Below are positions 13,695 through 23,177 of a stretch of DNA of 64,000 bases, in pieces. Position numbers and translations under genes: made by a program. Numbering within the stretch: position 1 is the stretch's first letter; each line of letters begins with the position of its first letter. The notes beneath the pieces were generated by a model. The model saw only the letters and a list, made by a program, of their open reading frames with translations, was not told where the DNA came from and searched no databases. This DNA is from G963663615 sp963663615 (GTDB lineage Bacteria > Bacteroidota > Ignavibacteria > Ignavibacteriales > Melioribacteraceae), in NCBI GenBank assembly GCA_963663615.1, contig OY760517.1, positions 1 to 64,000 of the forward strand. The letters run 5' to 3'.

Positions 13695-15176
13695 ATGGCA
13701 CGATTGATAACAATTGGCGATAGTATATCGCAGGGGTTTATGTCGCTTGCAGCCGCAAAGACAAAAAATTCATATAGCACGGTAATAGCAAAATCGCTGG
13801 GCTTAACACCGGGCACAAACTATCTGGTACCCGAATGGGCAGATGGCGGCATACCGTTAAATCTTGAGCGGATGTTCCGGATGTTGCAGAAATATTACGG
13901 AGACGATATTTGGGGTCCGTTTGAATGGGGTAGTGCAGCAATAAGAATATCCACCCTTATGGATAAGGTTGAGGATTATTATGAACGGGGACCCGGCAGT
14001 TATAAAAATCCGGCTGGAGTACCGGGTTGGCATAATCTGTCATCATTCGGGTTCAATGTTTCGGATGCATGGGAAGTTACCCCGCAAGTTTGTAAGGTTG
14101 TGCTAAAGGATGATGAGGTTGATAATTTTGTGGGCATTCCGGACAACAGTTTTTACCGAAGTGCTTACAGGGTACTTAATCCCGATAACTCAGCCGATAA
14201 AATGAACTATTCACAACTTGAATGGATAAAACATTATGCCGAAAATGATTCGGATGGACTTGAGAACCTTGTAATTTGGTTGGGGGCAAACAATGCCTTG
14301 GGTACAATACTGGATATGTCCATTGATTTAACAGATATGTCCCTAAATGATTACAAACTGCTTAACGATCATTTCGCAAAGCTAAAGTATAATCTCTGGA
14401 AACCTGATCTTTTTGAGTATGACTATAATACTTTGCTGGATAAGGTAATTGGCATTCTTGATACACCCGAGCATAATAGCAAGCAACCCAACTGGAAAAT
14501 ATTTCTCGGTACTGTACCTGCTGTTACAATAGCACCCATAGCCAAAGGTGTTGGCGAACCGGCAAAGGAAACCGATCCGTTTTATGTAATTACTCACAAG
14601 GATATAAACTACTTTGAGTATTATACTTATCTGGTATTTCACAGGGAGGGTTGTATAAGCGGTGAGGTACCTTACTTAACAAGAGCACAGGCATTCGAAA
14701 TTGATAGCTATATATCAGGGTATAACCAAAGTATAAAAAAATTGGCTCATGAAAAAAATGAACAGCTTGGCACCGACAGATTTTTTGTTGTCGATACAAA
14801 TGCATCACTACTTAAAATGGCTTACAAACGAAATGGTGGCGAACCATATTTTGAATTCCCCGAAGAGTTGCTTGAGCTTACCAGAAAACCTGATACTCGA
14901 TATTACAAGGCAGAGCATAACAGAGTTATTGAAGGTGGTATCTTTAGTCTGGATGGTGTGCACCCGGGTGAAATTGGTCATGGTGTGATAGCACACGAGT
15001 TTATGAAAGTTATGGGAAATGCTGGGGTTAATTTTGATTCGGGATTAAATTGGGCGGAGATAGTAACTTCCGACAAGCTTAATACGGTACCGCTGGAATC
15101 GGTTAACGAAATATACCAGCACGACAAACTGGTTAAGCTAATAATGCGGTTACTTAAAATATTTGGCAAACGTTAA
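13695..15176 (+). CDS. SGNH/GDSL-type hydrolase, large (493 aa)
   Basis: Block I is the GDSISQG at residues 7-13 with Ser9 as the likely nucleophile, block III is GANNALG near 200, and block V is DGVHPGEIGH near 410-420 with the catalytic Asp and His. The middle of the chain is a large insert compared with the usual 200-residue SGNH core. No signal peptide is visible, so it is cytoplasmic unless secreted by another route. Such enzymes are esterases or lipases; the substrate is unknown. The gene stands alone behind its own promoter, in a region that may have been acquired with the prophage. Confidence 0.7.
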   Translation: MARLITIGDSISQGFMSLAAAKTKNSYSTVIAKSLGLTPGTNYLVPEWADGGIPLNLERMFRMLQKYYGDDIWGPFEWGSAAIRISTLMDKVEDYYERGPGSYKNPAGVPGWHNLSSFGFNVSDAWEVTPQVCKVVLKDDEVDNFVGIPDNSFYRSAYRVLNPDNSADKMNYSQLEWIKHYAENDSDGLENLVIWLGANNALGTILDMSIDLTDMSLNDYKLLNDHFAKLKYNLWKPDLFEYDYNTLLDKVIGILDTPEHNSKQPNWKIFLGTVPAVTIAPIAKGVGEPAKETDPFYVITHKDINYFEYYTYLVFHREGCISGEVPYLTRAQAFEIDSYISGYNQSIKKLAHEKNEQLGTDRFFVVDTNASLLKMAYKRNGGEPYFEFPEELLELTRKPDTRYYKAEHNRVIEGGIFSLDGVHPGEIGHGVIAHEFMKVMGNAGVNFDSGLNWAEIVTSDKLNTVPLESVNEIYQHDKLVKLIMRLLKIFGKR

Positions 15177-15597
15177 GTTTCACTGGTTGCCAATTTTGAA
15201 TTTTATATCATTAAAATTTAACTTTGGCGACCTGAATTATATTGGCATTGTAAGTTAGGGCATTTAATCAGGATTGTTACAATTTATTGCAAATCTAATA
15301 TAAATTCTGTCTTATTGATTATACCATCATGTCTTGTTAACTTGGGGTAATTGTTGTGGTAACAATATTGCTGACTTTGTTATATTAGTAATGACTAATT
15401 TATCACCTCAAAATTTACTTGCGTAATATTTGGCATAGTAGTTGAGTTATTCTATGTGATTGCAATCGTATAATATTTGTTTAGTGCTGTTTTTTTTGAC
15501 CTGTTTAATCAATTCATCAAAGGCTATTAAGGTCTGGTGATCTAAAATCTAAACAACATGTAAATATTTTGCTACAAACATTCAATAAGGAAAGGTT
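15177..15597. other. AT-rich intergenic region, nothing coding recognised
   Basis: These 421 bp carry no open frame with a plausible product. A TATAAT box occurs near 15468, but no good -35 box is correctly spaced. The region probably holds the promoter of the secreted protein gene at 15598. Confidence 0.5.
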
Positions 15598-16269
15598 ATG
15601 AAAAAGTTAGTTGTTTTTATGGCGATAATTTTTGCCACAATTATGAATGCACAGGATGTTCCTACCGGTAAATGGTTCGTGTTGAAAAATGCAATGGCTG
15701 ATGTTCAGCAGCAAAACACTGGTTACCTTGCACTTCAGGACGGTGCCAAATCAGTAAAAATGAAAAAATACAACCAGAGAACATTAAAAGGTAAAAAAGT
15801 TCTGGTACCATTGGTATCAGCGGAAAAACCGGCTTTTCCATGTACTGATGAAGGAATGCTTTTCAAGTTTGAAAAACATTTTACAGGTAAATACTTTATT
15901 TATGTAAAAACCGGTGACAAAAAATTTACTATTCAGGCTAACAATAAAACTAATCTGAAATCATTAAACCAGGATAAAAAAATCACTACTTCTGTTGAGC
16001 TTGGTTCAAAGGTGAAAGGTTACAGTTACGAAAAATTTTATGAACTTATGACAGTTCAGCACAGGGGTGAAGGAATGTGGTCCATTGAATTCCAAAGCCA
16101 GGATCATAATAAAACACACGTTCTTTCTTTCTTCAAGGATAACTTGGCAGCAGGTACCGAGGCAGTTGGATTTGTACAGAAAAATAATCCAAACTCATGG
16201 TGGGTGCTTGTTGACCCTGAAACCGGTAGAAAATATTATCCGCAAATAAATGAAATGGGAGCTGAATAG
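15598..16269 (+). CDS. Secreted single-domain beta-trefoil-like protein (223 aa)
   Basis: A signal peptide (hydrophobic residues 4-17, ending NAQ) precedes a domain whose motifs WFVLKNAM, FKFEKHFTGKYFIYVK, QHRGEGMWSIE and a closing NSWWVLVDPETG are shared with both domains of the next gene product. Pattern and aromatic spacing suggest a ricin-like beta-trefoil, a fold that often binds sugars. The ATG follows an AAGGAAAGG ribosome-binding site. It is a paralogue of the N-terminal part of the 16467 gene product, so the two probably arose by duplication. The ligand is unknown. Confidence 0.6.
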   Translation: MKKLVVFMAIIFATIMNAQDVPTGKWFVLKNAMADVQQQNTGYLALQDGAKSVKMKKYNQRTLKGKKVLVPLVSAEKPAFPCTDEGMLFKFEKHFTGKYFIYVKTGDKKFTIQANNKTNLKSLNQDKKITTSVELGSKVKGYSYEKFYELMTVQHRGEGMWSIEFQSQDHNKTHVLSFFKDNLAAGTEAVGFVQKNNPNSWWVLVDPETGRKYYPQINEMGAE

Positions 16270-16466
16270 CTATCAATGATATAAACCTCCGGGGTATTTG
16301 TAGAGCACAAAATATCGCAAGTTTCCAAAACTTACGAGGTTATTATAAGTGCCTGAATATGTAAATGCTCTGTTAGAGTTTTAATAAAGAGTTAGAAAAA
16401 TTTTCAGGCTAAATAGAAATGAAGCTTAAGGTCAAGTAATTAAATTATAATGCAAGGAAAACAAAT

Positions 16467-18776
16467 TTGAAAAAGTTTATTATTATATTCACACTGTTAT
16501 TCATGGCAGTTAATCTGTTAGCACAGGATATTGATATTCCTGATGATTGGTTTTACGTACAAACTGCACTGGAAGATGGAAAAAGTGACAGAGGTTACTG
16601 GGATATACCGGGAGATGGCAAGAACCTTAAAGATGCTAACGAGTTAAAATTATGGGGAAAAGATAACGGAAATGACAGGCAGTTTAAGTTCGAAAAACAA
16701 TCAGACGGAACTTATATAATATATTGTCGTGCCGGTAACAGTACTAATGTTGTGGCTCAACAAAATAATAACCCAAAAAATGGTCTGGATGTTAGAATTA
16801 TAAACAAGAAGTACGGCAACCATAAAAAATGGCGTGTTAAACACATGGGTGAGGGCCGTTTTAAACTATATGGTCAGAATAATTATGTATTATGTACTGA
16901 TGGAAGAAAATCAAAAAATGGTACAAATGTGCATTTATGGGCTGATCATGAAGGTCCATGGATGGAGTGGGTTCTGATTAAACGTGGTAGCAGCAGAAAA
17001 AAATATATTCCAACTGTAAAAACTCAAATATCCAAAATTACAACTAATTCCAGTAAAACCAAATCTGGTGTAATGCAGATAATTCCTCAGGAATGGTTTG
17101 GTGTGCAGTCGGCGATGGAAAAACAAGTTCCCGGCTCGTTTAAAGGTAGTTGGGATGTACCTGGTTCACCAACAAGAGTAAATGGTAAAGCTAATCTGCA
17201 AGCATGGAATCATAATGAATTTAAGGCAAAAGATGTACTTTACAAGTTCGAGAAACAACTAAATGGCAAGTATTACATTTATTCAAAAATAGGTTACCCA
17301 AAATATGTTTGTCAGGTTGCAAAAAGCAAATCAGAAAATGGTACCAGTTTTGAAATAGCGAAAAAGAATGGTTCGGTGCAGCAGCAGTTTGATATTATTA
17401 CTTATTTTGATGGTACAATCCGAATCTTATCTCACGATGGATATGTTGTTTGTCTGGCAGGCAGAAGTTCCGAGAATAAAACTAAAATTCACATGTGGCA
17501 GGATCATGGCGGTAAGTGGACAGAGTGGAACCTGATAGATCCAAAAACCGGATCAAGATTTTTTACACAGCTTACAGGAACTCTTGCAAATATTAAACCG
17601 GCTAAAACAACTGGTCCTAATGCAGATAAATTATTGAAGGATATCGATAATGCTTATGCTGAAACTTTTGCCTGTATGGGTTCAGTAAATACAGTGCAGA
17701 GTAAAGCATCCACAATAAACAATACTCTTAAAAAGCCAAAAGAGTTAACCGACAGGCTGGGTGATATGGAGGGTAAGGTTTTGGATACCCGGAAAGCTTT
17801 ACTTGCTGTAAAAAGACTGCCTATTATTGGTGCAGCAGCCACCCCGGTAACATTAACACTAAAAACTACAGCTAATACTATAAGTAAAGTATCATCTAAG
17901 GTGCAGAGCTTCGATAAACCGGTAATAAATCCAACCGCCGAGGCAACTGAAACACTTGGCAATTCAGCTACACTTACCGGATATGAAGTGATGTCGGTTT
18001 TGGAACAGTTACAATTGCTAAAACTTCAGGTAACAGATAAATGTAATACTATAATGGCTTCAAATAATTCTGCAGAAAAAGCAAGTTTTGAAAGTAAAGC
18101 CAAATTAATTAGTAAAACATTAACATCAGTAGCATCTGTTACTAAAAAATCGAAGGATATTGAAAATAAAATAAGCAAGTTTTCCGATTCATTTAAACCT
18201 ATAAAAACAGTTGTGGATAATTCAGTAAACAGCACCGAAAAATTTATGAAGGTTTTCGGCAAGACTGAAAAAGCAGCAGATAAAATTAATGGTGTGCTTG
18301 ATAAAAAATTCAAGAAAAAATATATGGGCAAAACTGTTATAAATATTAGTCTGCGCGATGTTTTAACAGCTGGTGGAGCTTTCAAAAAAGCTAAAAAATG
18401 GCTTAAAAAGCTGAAAATTGATATTGACAAATGGGCACGTAAAGCATTAAAACCCGTTACAGATCAGCTTGGTAAAAAGATACCTGCTGTGCCAAACCTT
18501 GATAAATATTACGCGGTTATAAACGATATTAAAGCAAAAGGTGATGAACTTAAGGAAAATGCCAATCTTGTTAATCAATACAAGGCTGAAGTTAATGGCG
18601 TTAAGATTGATATTGAAAATGAGGTTCTTGAGTTAGCTGGTGGTTCTTCAGGTAAAAAAGGGGGTAAATCGACTGCACGCGAGAGTTTTAAAGAGAAATT
18701 GAAAAATGTTGATGAAAGTAAACTTTCCGAAAAAGAAAAACAGATGAAGAAACAACTTCAAAAACTGTTTAAGTAA
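16467..18776 (+). CDS. Secreted protein: two beta-trefoil-like domains plus long helical tail (769 aa)
   Basis: The TTG start has AAGGAAA upstream, then a signal peptide ending LLAQ. Domain 1 (about 22-170) and domain 2 (about 205-365) both have WF.VQ.A.E, FKFEKQ..G.Y.IY, YV.C..GR.S.N.T..H.W.DH..G.W.EW.LI. The C-terminal half (about 385-769) has many Lys/Ala/Ser heptads and is predicted to be helical or coiled-coil. The end is lysine-rich. The design of a lectin-like binding head and a long helical stalk fits an adhesin, toxin-like or matrix protein. No catalytic motif is seen. It is not a known family to me. Confidence 0.6.
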   Translation: MKKFIIIFTLLFMAVNLLAQDIDIPDDWFYVQTALEDGKSDRGYWDIPGDGKNLKDANELKLWGKDNGNDRQFKFEKQSDGTYIIYCRAGNSTNVVAQQNNNPKNGLDVRIINKKYGNHKKWRVKHMGEGRFKLYGQNNYVLCTDGRKSKNGTNVHLWADHEGPWMEWVLIKRGSSRKKYIPTVKTQISKITTNSSKTKSGVMQIIPQEWFGVQSAMEKQVPGSFKGSWDVPGSPTRVNGKANLQAWNHNEFKAKDVLYKFEKQLNGKYYIYSKIGYPKYVCQVAKSKSENGTSFEIAKKNGSVQQQFDIITYFDGTIRILSHDGYVVCLAGRSSENKTKIHMWQDHGGKWTEWNLIDPKTGSRFFTQLTGTLANIKPAKTTGPNADKLLKDIDNAYAETFACMGSVNTVQSKASTINNTLKKPKELTDRLGDMEGKVLDTRKALLAVKRLPIIGAAATPVTLTLKTTANTISKVSSKVQSFDKPVINPTAEATETLGNSATLTGYEVMSVLEQLQLLKLQVTDKCNTIMASNNSAEKASFESKAKLISKTLTSVASVTKKSKDIENKISKFSDSFKPIKTVVDNSVNSTEKFMKVFGKTEKAADKINGVLDKKFKKKYMGKTVINISLRDVLTAGGAFKKAKKWLKKLKIDIDKWARKALKPVTDQLGKKIPAVPNLDKYYAVINDIKAKGDELKENANLVNQYKAEVNGVKIDIENEVLELAGGSSGKKGGKSTARESFKEKLKNVDESKLSEKEKQMKKQLQKLFK

Positions 18777-18847
18777 GTAAAAATTCGCAATGAATAGATT
18801 ATTCGTATTCATAGTGATGCTGTATAAATTTTGACCTCACCCTTAAT

Positions 18848-18868
18848 CCCTCTCCTGAAAGGAGAGGG
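18848..18868. repeat. CCCTCTCC-GGAGAGGG palindromic element
   Basis: CCCTCTCC (18848-18855) pairs with GGAGAGGG (18861-18868). It is preceded by CTCACCCTTAAT, which together resembles the 'CTCACCC...CCCTCTCC...GGAGAGGG' repeat seen scattered in many bacterial genomes. Confidence 0.5.
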
Positions 18869-18892
18869 AACTACTAAAGATTAAAAAAGTTG

Positions 18893-18955
18893 TATAGTCC
18901 TACACCAGGTTGCATGAAGCAGATGCAAGCATGGGGCTATATTAGCGGTTTTTTA
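18893..18955 (+). terminator. Long hairpin with T-run, probable terminator or structured RNA
   Basis: TATAGTCC (18893-18900) pairs with GGGCTATA (18934-18941, one G-T pair). An inner stem TTGCAT (18910-18915) pairs with ATGCAA (18923-18928). A run of six T follows (18949-18954). The structure lies between the trefoil gene and the TPR gene. Confidence 0.5.
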
Positions 18956-19008
18956 TTCGGTTTTAGTTTGTATTTTTTATAGCTCACAAAATAAAATTAC
19001 TAATAACT

Positions 19009-19896
19009 ATGAAATTAAAATCAATTCTGATTAGCTTTAGCCTCTTTGCACAGCTGCTATTGGCACAACAGGAAACACCTGAATTCTATAATATTATTGA
19101 AGCCGGTGATACAAGCAAAATAGAAAAAACGTTGGATGAATGGAACAAGATTAAATCATTAAGTGCCGACCAGTATCTGGGTTATTTTCATTACAAGGTT
19201 TTTCTTTCCAAAAGGGAGCTTGAGCTTACCAAAGAGCAAAGGGCTGCATTGGATAAAATGGTGCTTAAGCAGGGTAATAAAAATGCAAGTTTCGAAATAT
19301 CCGGTGAAACTTATTATGATTCGGTTGATGTGGAGTCGGCTTTCCAAAAGCTGGATGAAGGTATAAAGATGTATCCGGACAGGATTGATTTACATTTTGC
19401 CAAAATTGAAATGCTTGGTAAAATGAAATACTGGCAAACATTTACCAATGAAATTGTTGATCTTATAAAACTCTCGGCAGTAAATAATAATAATTGGCTG
19501 GTTTTTAGCAATACCCCCAAAAACGGTAAAGAATATTTGCTAAAAAATATGCAGGATTACCAGCTAATGCTCTTTGATGAACAAAAGATTGCACTTCTTG
19601 AAAACATGTGCAAAATAGCAAATACAATAGTTGAGTTTTATCCCGATCATTCACAAAGCTATTCCAATATAGCGGTTACCTGGTTTGTACAGAGTAAATT
19701 CGCAGATGCACTTCCACCATTGCTGAAAGGGGAAAAGTACGCTCCGAACGATCAGGTTATATTAAATAACATTGCTTATGCCTATAAAGAGCTTGGCGAA
19801 AAGGAAAAGGCAATTGCCTACTATGAAAAGGTGATGAAAATTGGTGATGAACAGGCAAAAACCAAAGCAAGGCATTTCCTGGGTAAGTTGAAATAA
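19009..19896 (+). CDS. Secreted TPR protein (295 aa)
   Basis: A signal peptide (hydrophobic core SILISFSLFAQLLLAQ) is followed by helical repeats. The clearest TPR-like unit is near the C-terminus (..NDQVILNNIAYAYKELGEKE.., ..AIAYYEKVM..), and there are weaker ones in the middle. TPRs bind other proteins. The gene is probably periplasmic. It lies just before the zinc operon but is separated from it by the palindromes, so a role in zinc uptake is not implied. The function cannot be given. Confidence 0.65.
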   Translation: MKLKSILISFSLFAQLLLAQQETPEFYNIIEAGDTSKIEKTLDEWNKIKSLSADQYLGYFHYKVFLSKRELELTKEQRAALDKMVLKQGNKNASFEISGETYYDSVDVESAFQKLDEGIKMYPDRIDLHFAKIEMLGKMKYWQTFTNEIVDLIKLSAVNNNNWLVFSNTPKNGKEYLLKNMQDYQLMLFDEQKIALLENMCKIANTIVEFYPDHSQSYSNIAVTWFVQSKFADALPPLLKGEKYAPNDQVILNNIAYAYKELGEKEKAIAYYEKVMKIGDEQAKTKARHFLGKLK

Positions 19897-19928
19897 ACCA
19901 ATACTTCCTGCCAATTTTGTTCCGTTTT

Positions 19929-19982
19929 TGCAAGTGACTTGCATGTGGGGGTTGATTGTGTTATTTTTGCAAGTGACTTGCA
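19929..19982 (+). promoter_or_regulatory. Two identical 15-bp palindromes, candidate Zur operator
   Basis: TGCAAGTGACTTGCA occurs perfectly at 19929-19943 and 19968-19982, each within a longer 19-bp repeat (TTTTTGCAAGTGACTTGCA). Centres are 39 bp apart, and the second ends 15 bp before the ATG of znuA. Each palindrome has 7-bp arms around a central G. The regulator encoded in the same operon is a Zur/Fur homologue, which binds such dyads as a dimer and represses when zinc is bound. Binding is inferred from location. Confidence 0.75.
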
Positions 19983-19997
19983 GAAAGAATTGGTAAG

Positions 19998-20843
19998 ATG
20001 AAAAAATTATTATTATTATTTGTTGTGTTATTACTGGCTTCATGTAACTCAAAACATGAAACTGAAAAAGATACGGTATTTGTAAGCATTGCTCCGCAAA
20101 AGTATTTTGTTGAGCAAATTGCCGGCAATTTGGTAAATGTTGAAGTGATGGTTCAACCGGGTAATAGTCCGGCTGATTATGAGCCGCTTCCCTCACAAAT
20201 GATTAAACTTGGTGAAGCAAAACTATATTTTTCAATTGGTGTACCTTTTGAAGAAGCCTGGCTACCCAAACTTAAAAAACAAAATGCCAAACTTAAGATA
20301 GTTCCGACCGACAGGAATGTACCCAAGATTAAAATAGATGAGCATAGTCATGATGAACATCATCATGGAGAGTTTGATAACCATATTTGGCTTGATCCCG
20401 AAAGGGTAAAGATACAGGCACTAAACATTGCCGAAGCTCTTGGTAATTATGATTCCTACAATGCCCAGCTGTATAATCAAAATCTCGCAAAATTTATTGA
20501 CCAACTGGATTCGGTTAAATCAGAAATTGATTCAATACTAGAGAGGAAGGAACATAGAAGTTTTCTGGTTTATCATCCTGTGCTTGGGTATTTTGCCGAC
20601 CGTTTTAAGCTTCACCAACATGCCATTGAGCAAGATGGAAAAGAACCTTCCCCTTTGCAACTAAAGGAAACTATTGAATTTTGCAGGAAACATGATATAC
20701 ATACCATATATGTACAGAAGGAATTTAGCAAGAAAAGTGCTGGCGTTGTTGCCTCTGAAATAGAAGGAAGCATTGTTGAGTTAAATCCACTTGCATACAA
20801 CTACCTGGAAAATTTGGTATCAATAGCAAAGGCTTTGAAATAG
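19998..20843 (+). CDS. znuA: Zinc ABC transporter substrate-binding lipoprotein
   Basis: The signal peptide ends in the lipobox LLASC (Cys16), so it is anchored to a membrane. The fold is that of cluster A-I (ZnuA/TroA) proteins. A His-rich loop (DEHSHDEHHHGEFDNH, residues about 114-129) sits before WLDPERV, as in zinc-type family members; further metal ligands are expected in PADYEP (58-63) and VYHPVLGYF. It delivers zinc to the ABC permease. The stop overlaps the GTG of the ATPase gene by one base (TAGTG). The palindromes just upstream predict zinc repression. Confidence 0.9.
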   Translation: MKKLLLLFVVLLLASCNSKHETEKDTVFVSIAPQKYFVEQIAGNLVNVEVMVQPGNSPADYEPLPSQMIKLGEAKLYFSIGVPFEEAWLPKLKKQNAKLKIVPTDRNVPKIKIDEHSHDEHHHGEFDNHIWLDPERVKIQALNIAEALGNYDSYNAQLYNQNLAKFIDQLDSVKSEIDSILERKEHRSFLVYHPVLGYFADRFKLHQHAIEQDGKEPSPLQLKETIEFCRKHDIHTIYVQKEFSKKSAGVVASEIEGSIVELNPLAYNYLENLVSIAKALK

Positions 20844-21577
20844 TGGAAAGCGTAATCAGTATAAAAAATGTAAGCTTTGCCTACGAAAATACGCTTGTGT
20901 TAAAGGATGTATCCCTTGATATTGCAGCAGGCGATTTCATAGGTATTATTGGTCCTAATGGTGGCGGTAAAACCACCTTGCTTAAACTTTTACTTGGAAT
21001 GCATAAGCCCCGCAATGGTAGCATTACTATTATGGGTAAAAAACCATCAGAGGTTAAGAAACATATCGGGTATGTTCCACAATACAGTACAATGGATAAC
21101 CGCTTTCCGATAAGTGCCGGTGAGGTAGTTTCACTCGGACTTTCAAATTCATCCAGTTTTTTGCCCTGGCTTAATAAAAAGGATAAAGAGCAGACTATAA
21201 CTATAATGGATAAACTTGGTATTACTGATCTGTTTAATCTGCAATTTGGTGAGCTTTCCGGGGGACAAAAACAGCGGTGTCTAATTGCTCGTGCACTGGT
21301 TGGTAATCCATCCATTCTGTTCCTTGATGAACCAACTGCGAGTGTTGATCCTACAGTGGAAACCGATATTTATGAGTTGCTAAAAACAATAAACAGGGAT
21401 ATAACAATATTGCTTGTTTCCCACGATATGAGTTTTATTTCGGCTTATGTTAACAAAATTGCATGCGTTAACCAGTCCATTATTGTTAATAATTCTGAGG
21501 ATGTTAGCGAAACTGCTGTTGCCGAACACGGATATCACTCCCATACCAATATTATAAAACATAGTTGCGGATTGTAA
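20843..21577 (+). CDS. znuC: Zinc ABC transporter ATP-binding protein
   Basis: All ABC motifs are present: Walker A GPNGGGKTT (residues about 37-45), signature LSGGQKQR, Walker B LFLDEPTA and the VSHD switch. The C-terminus (AEHGYHSHTNIIKHSCGL) is His/Cys-rich, which may sense or bind zinc. It powers zinc transport from the periplasm. The GTG start overlaps the znuA stop, and the gene ends immediately before znuB. Confidence 0.9.
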   Translation: MESVISIKNVSFAYENTLVLKDVSLDIAAGDFIGIIGPNGGGKTTLLKLLLGMHKPRNGSITIMGKKPSEVKKHIGYVPQYSTMDNRFPISAGEVVSLGLSNSSSFLPWLNKKDKEQTITIMDKLGITDLFNLQFGELSGGQKQRCLIARALVGNPSILFLDEPTASVDPTVETDIYELLKTINRDITILLVSHDMSFISAYVNKIACVNQSIIVNNSEDVSETAVAEHGYHSHTNIIKHSCGL

Positions 21578-22402
21578 ATGGATTTTTTTGCAGAAATATT
21601 TAACACTCCGTTTATTGTTAATGCTATTATTGCTGCAATGCTTTCGGCTGTTGCTTGCGGAATTACAGGTACTTTTATTACAATTAAAAAAACTACTTAT
21701 CTTGCAGGTGGTATAGCTCATTCCGTAATGGCTGGACTTGGCATTGCCTACTTCTATAATTTTAATCCTGTTACCGGGGCAATGATATTTGCCGTAGTTG
21801 CTGCATTTGCAATAACATTGATTAAATCAAAATTCAGTGAAAATGAAGATACAGTAATAAGTGCATTATGGTCGGTTGGAATGGCAACAGGTATAATTTT
21901 TACATACCTGGCACCCGGTTACAAGGTTAATCTTCTTTCCTACCTTTTCGGAAATATTCTCCTTATATCATCTTCCGATTTGTATCTTCTTGCGGCTGTT
22001 GATTTAATAATATTCCTCCTTGTGGTTGTGTTTTACAGGCAGTTGGTTTTTGTTAGTTTTGACGAGGATTATTCAGGTATAAGAGGCATAAATGTTCAGT
22101 TTATAAATCTTTTACTAAACATTATTACTGCCCTTACCGTGGTAGTTATGGTACAATCGGTTGGAATTATACTGGTTATAGCCCTTATGACCTTGCCTTC
22201 ATCAATAGCAAAAACATTCCATAAAAAGGTTTTTCGAATAATAGTTACATCTACTGTACTGATTACACTTTTTTCATTTGCCGGTTTGTATTTTTCATTC
22301 CAGCTTGATCTGCCTTCGGGAGCAACTATTATTATCATTACCGGTACAGGGTACATGCTTAACTTGTTTTATCAAAAATTTGCCAGACTAAAAACTATAT
22401 GA
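21578..22402 (+). CDS. znuB: Zinc ABC transporter permease
   Basis: This is an ABC-3 family integral membrane protein of 274 residues with about 8 hydrophobic segments. The conserved 'GGIAHSVMAGLG' motif appears near residue 45-56 and a 'LVIALMTLPSSIAKTF' segment near residue 205-222. It forms the channel for zinc in the inner membrane with ZnuA and ZnuC. The ATG follows the znuC stop directly, and its stop overlaps the regulator start by 4 nt (ATGA), so the four genes are one unit. Confidence 0.9.
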   Translation: MDFFAEIFNTPFIVNAIIAAMLSAVACGITGTFITIKKTTYLAGGIAHSVMAGLGIAYFYNFNPVTGAMIFAVVAAFAITLIKSKFSENEDTVISALWSVGMATGIIFTYLAPGYKVNLLSYLFGNILLISSSDLYLLAAVDLIIFLLVVVFYRQLVFVSFDEDYSGIRGINVQFINLLLNIITALTVVVMVQSVGIILVIALMTLPSSIAKTFHKKVFRIIVTSTVLITLFSFAGLYFSFQLDLPSGATIIIITGTGYMLNLFYQKFARLKTI

Positions 22403-22833
22403 ATTCACCGGAAACACTTTTAAGAGACAAAAAGCTACGAGTTACGCAGGTAAGACTCGATGCACTTAAAGCCTTTATGGATGCAGGGTTTGCCATATCT
22501 ATTTTTGATTTGATGGATCGTCTTGAAAACAATTACGATGAAGCTACTCTCTATCGTACAATAAATTCGTTTAGCGATAAGGATATTATTCACACCGTAC
22601 CTGCCGATGGTAAAACAGCTTATTATGCTTTAAACAATGGCAATACCAATGTTACAACTGCGGATATACCTGCCCATGCACACCTTAAATGCCGGGATTG
22701 TGGTCATACCTATTGTTTAAAAAATATTAAATTTGGTGATATTGAAACTGAAGGAAACTTTAAAGCCGAATTTATTGATATAGTTATCTATGGCAGTTGT
22801 GAAGTATGCTGTACTAAAAGTGAAGAAAAATAG
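22399..22833 (+). CDS. zur: Fur-family regulator, probably Zur
   Basis: The 144-residue protein has a winged-helix domain (residues about 10-75) with the DNA-binding helix in EATLYRTINSF. The metal-binding part has HAHLKC (His/Cys ligands near residues 93-98), a CRDC pair at 98-101, and a C-terminal CEVC (134-137). These CxxC pairs form the structural zinc site of Fur/Zur proteins. Its place at the end of a zinc transport operon points to Zur. It probably acts on the palindromes upstream of znuA. Confidence 0.8.
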   Translation: MNSPETLLRDKKLRVTQVRLDALKAFMDAGFAISIFDLMDRLENNYDEATLYRTINSFSDKDIIHTVPADGKTAYYALNNGNTNVTTADIPAHAHLKCRDCGHTYCLKNIKFGDIETEGNFKAEFIDIVIYGSCEVCCTKSEEK

Positions 22834-22844
22834 CAGGCAATATA

Positions 22845-23177
22845 GTGAAGAGTAAAAAACGACATAATATTTTAACCGGATACCTTGTTATTGGTAGCTG
22901 GATATTTATGTTGCTGCTTACTTCGCTTCATTACCACCCGGCTGATACCGGACATATTTCCTTAATAAAAGAGCACACTAAAGAAAGTTCGCTTCATGAT
23001 ATTGAAAATTGCAGGGTTTTATACGAAAAAACTTTAATTCAGTATCTGGATATTAGCAACTGCAAAAAACCATGTATTGCCACTTGCGGTATAAATTTTG
23101 ATTACAGTTATATTTTTGAATTACCCGAACCACATTTTGCAGATAACCATTCGAGGGCTCCTCCTGTATTTAGTTAA
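22845..23177 (+). CDS. Small single-pass membrane protein of the zinc island (110 aa)
   Basis: The protein begins with GTG and has one membrane segment (residues about 11-28). A soluble part follows with His and Cys residues, including NCKKPCIATC. It ends in the motif RAPPVFS. Small membrane or exported proteins with a C-terminal RAPP/RGPP tail often precede TonB-dependent metal receptors in Bacteroidota. It may shuttle or sense metal. The exact family is uncertain. Its last codons form one arm of a long hairpin that includes the ribosome-binding site of the next gene. Confidence 0.55.
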   Translation: MKSKKRHNILTGYLVIGSWIFMLLLTSLHYHPADTGHISLIKEHTKESSLHDIENCRVLYEKTLIQYLDISNCKKPCIATCGINFDYSYIFELPEPHFADNHSRAPPVFS

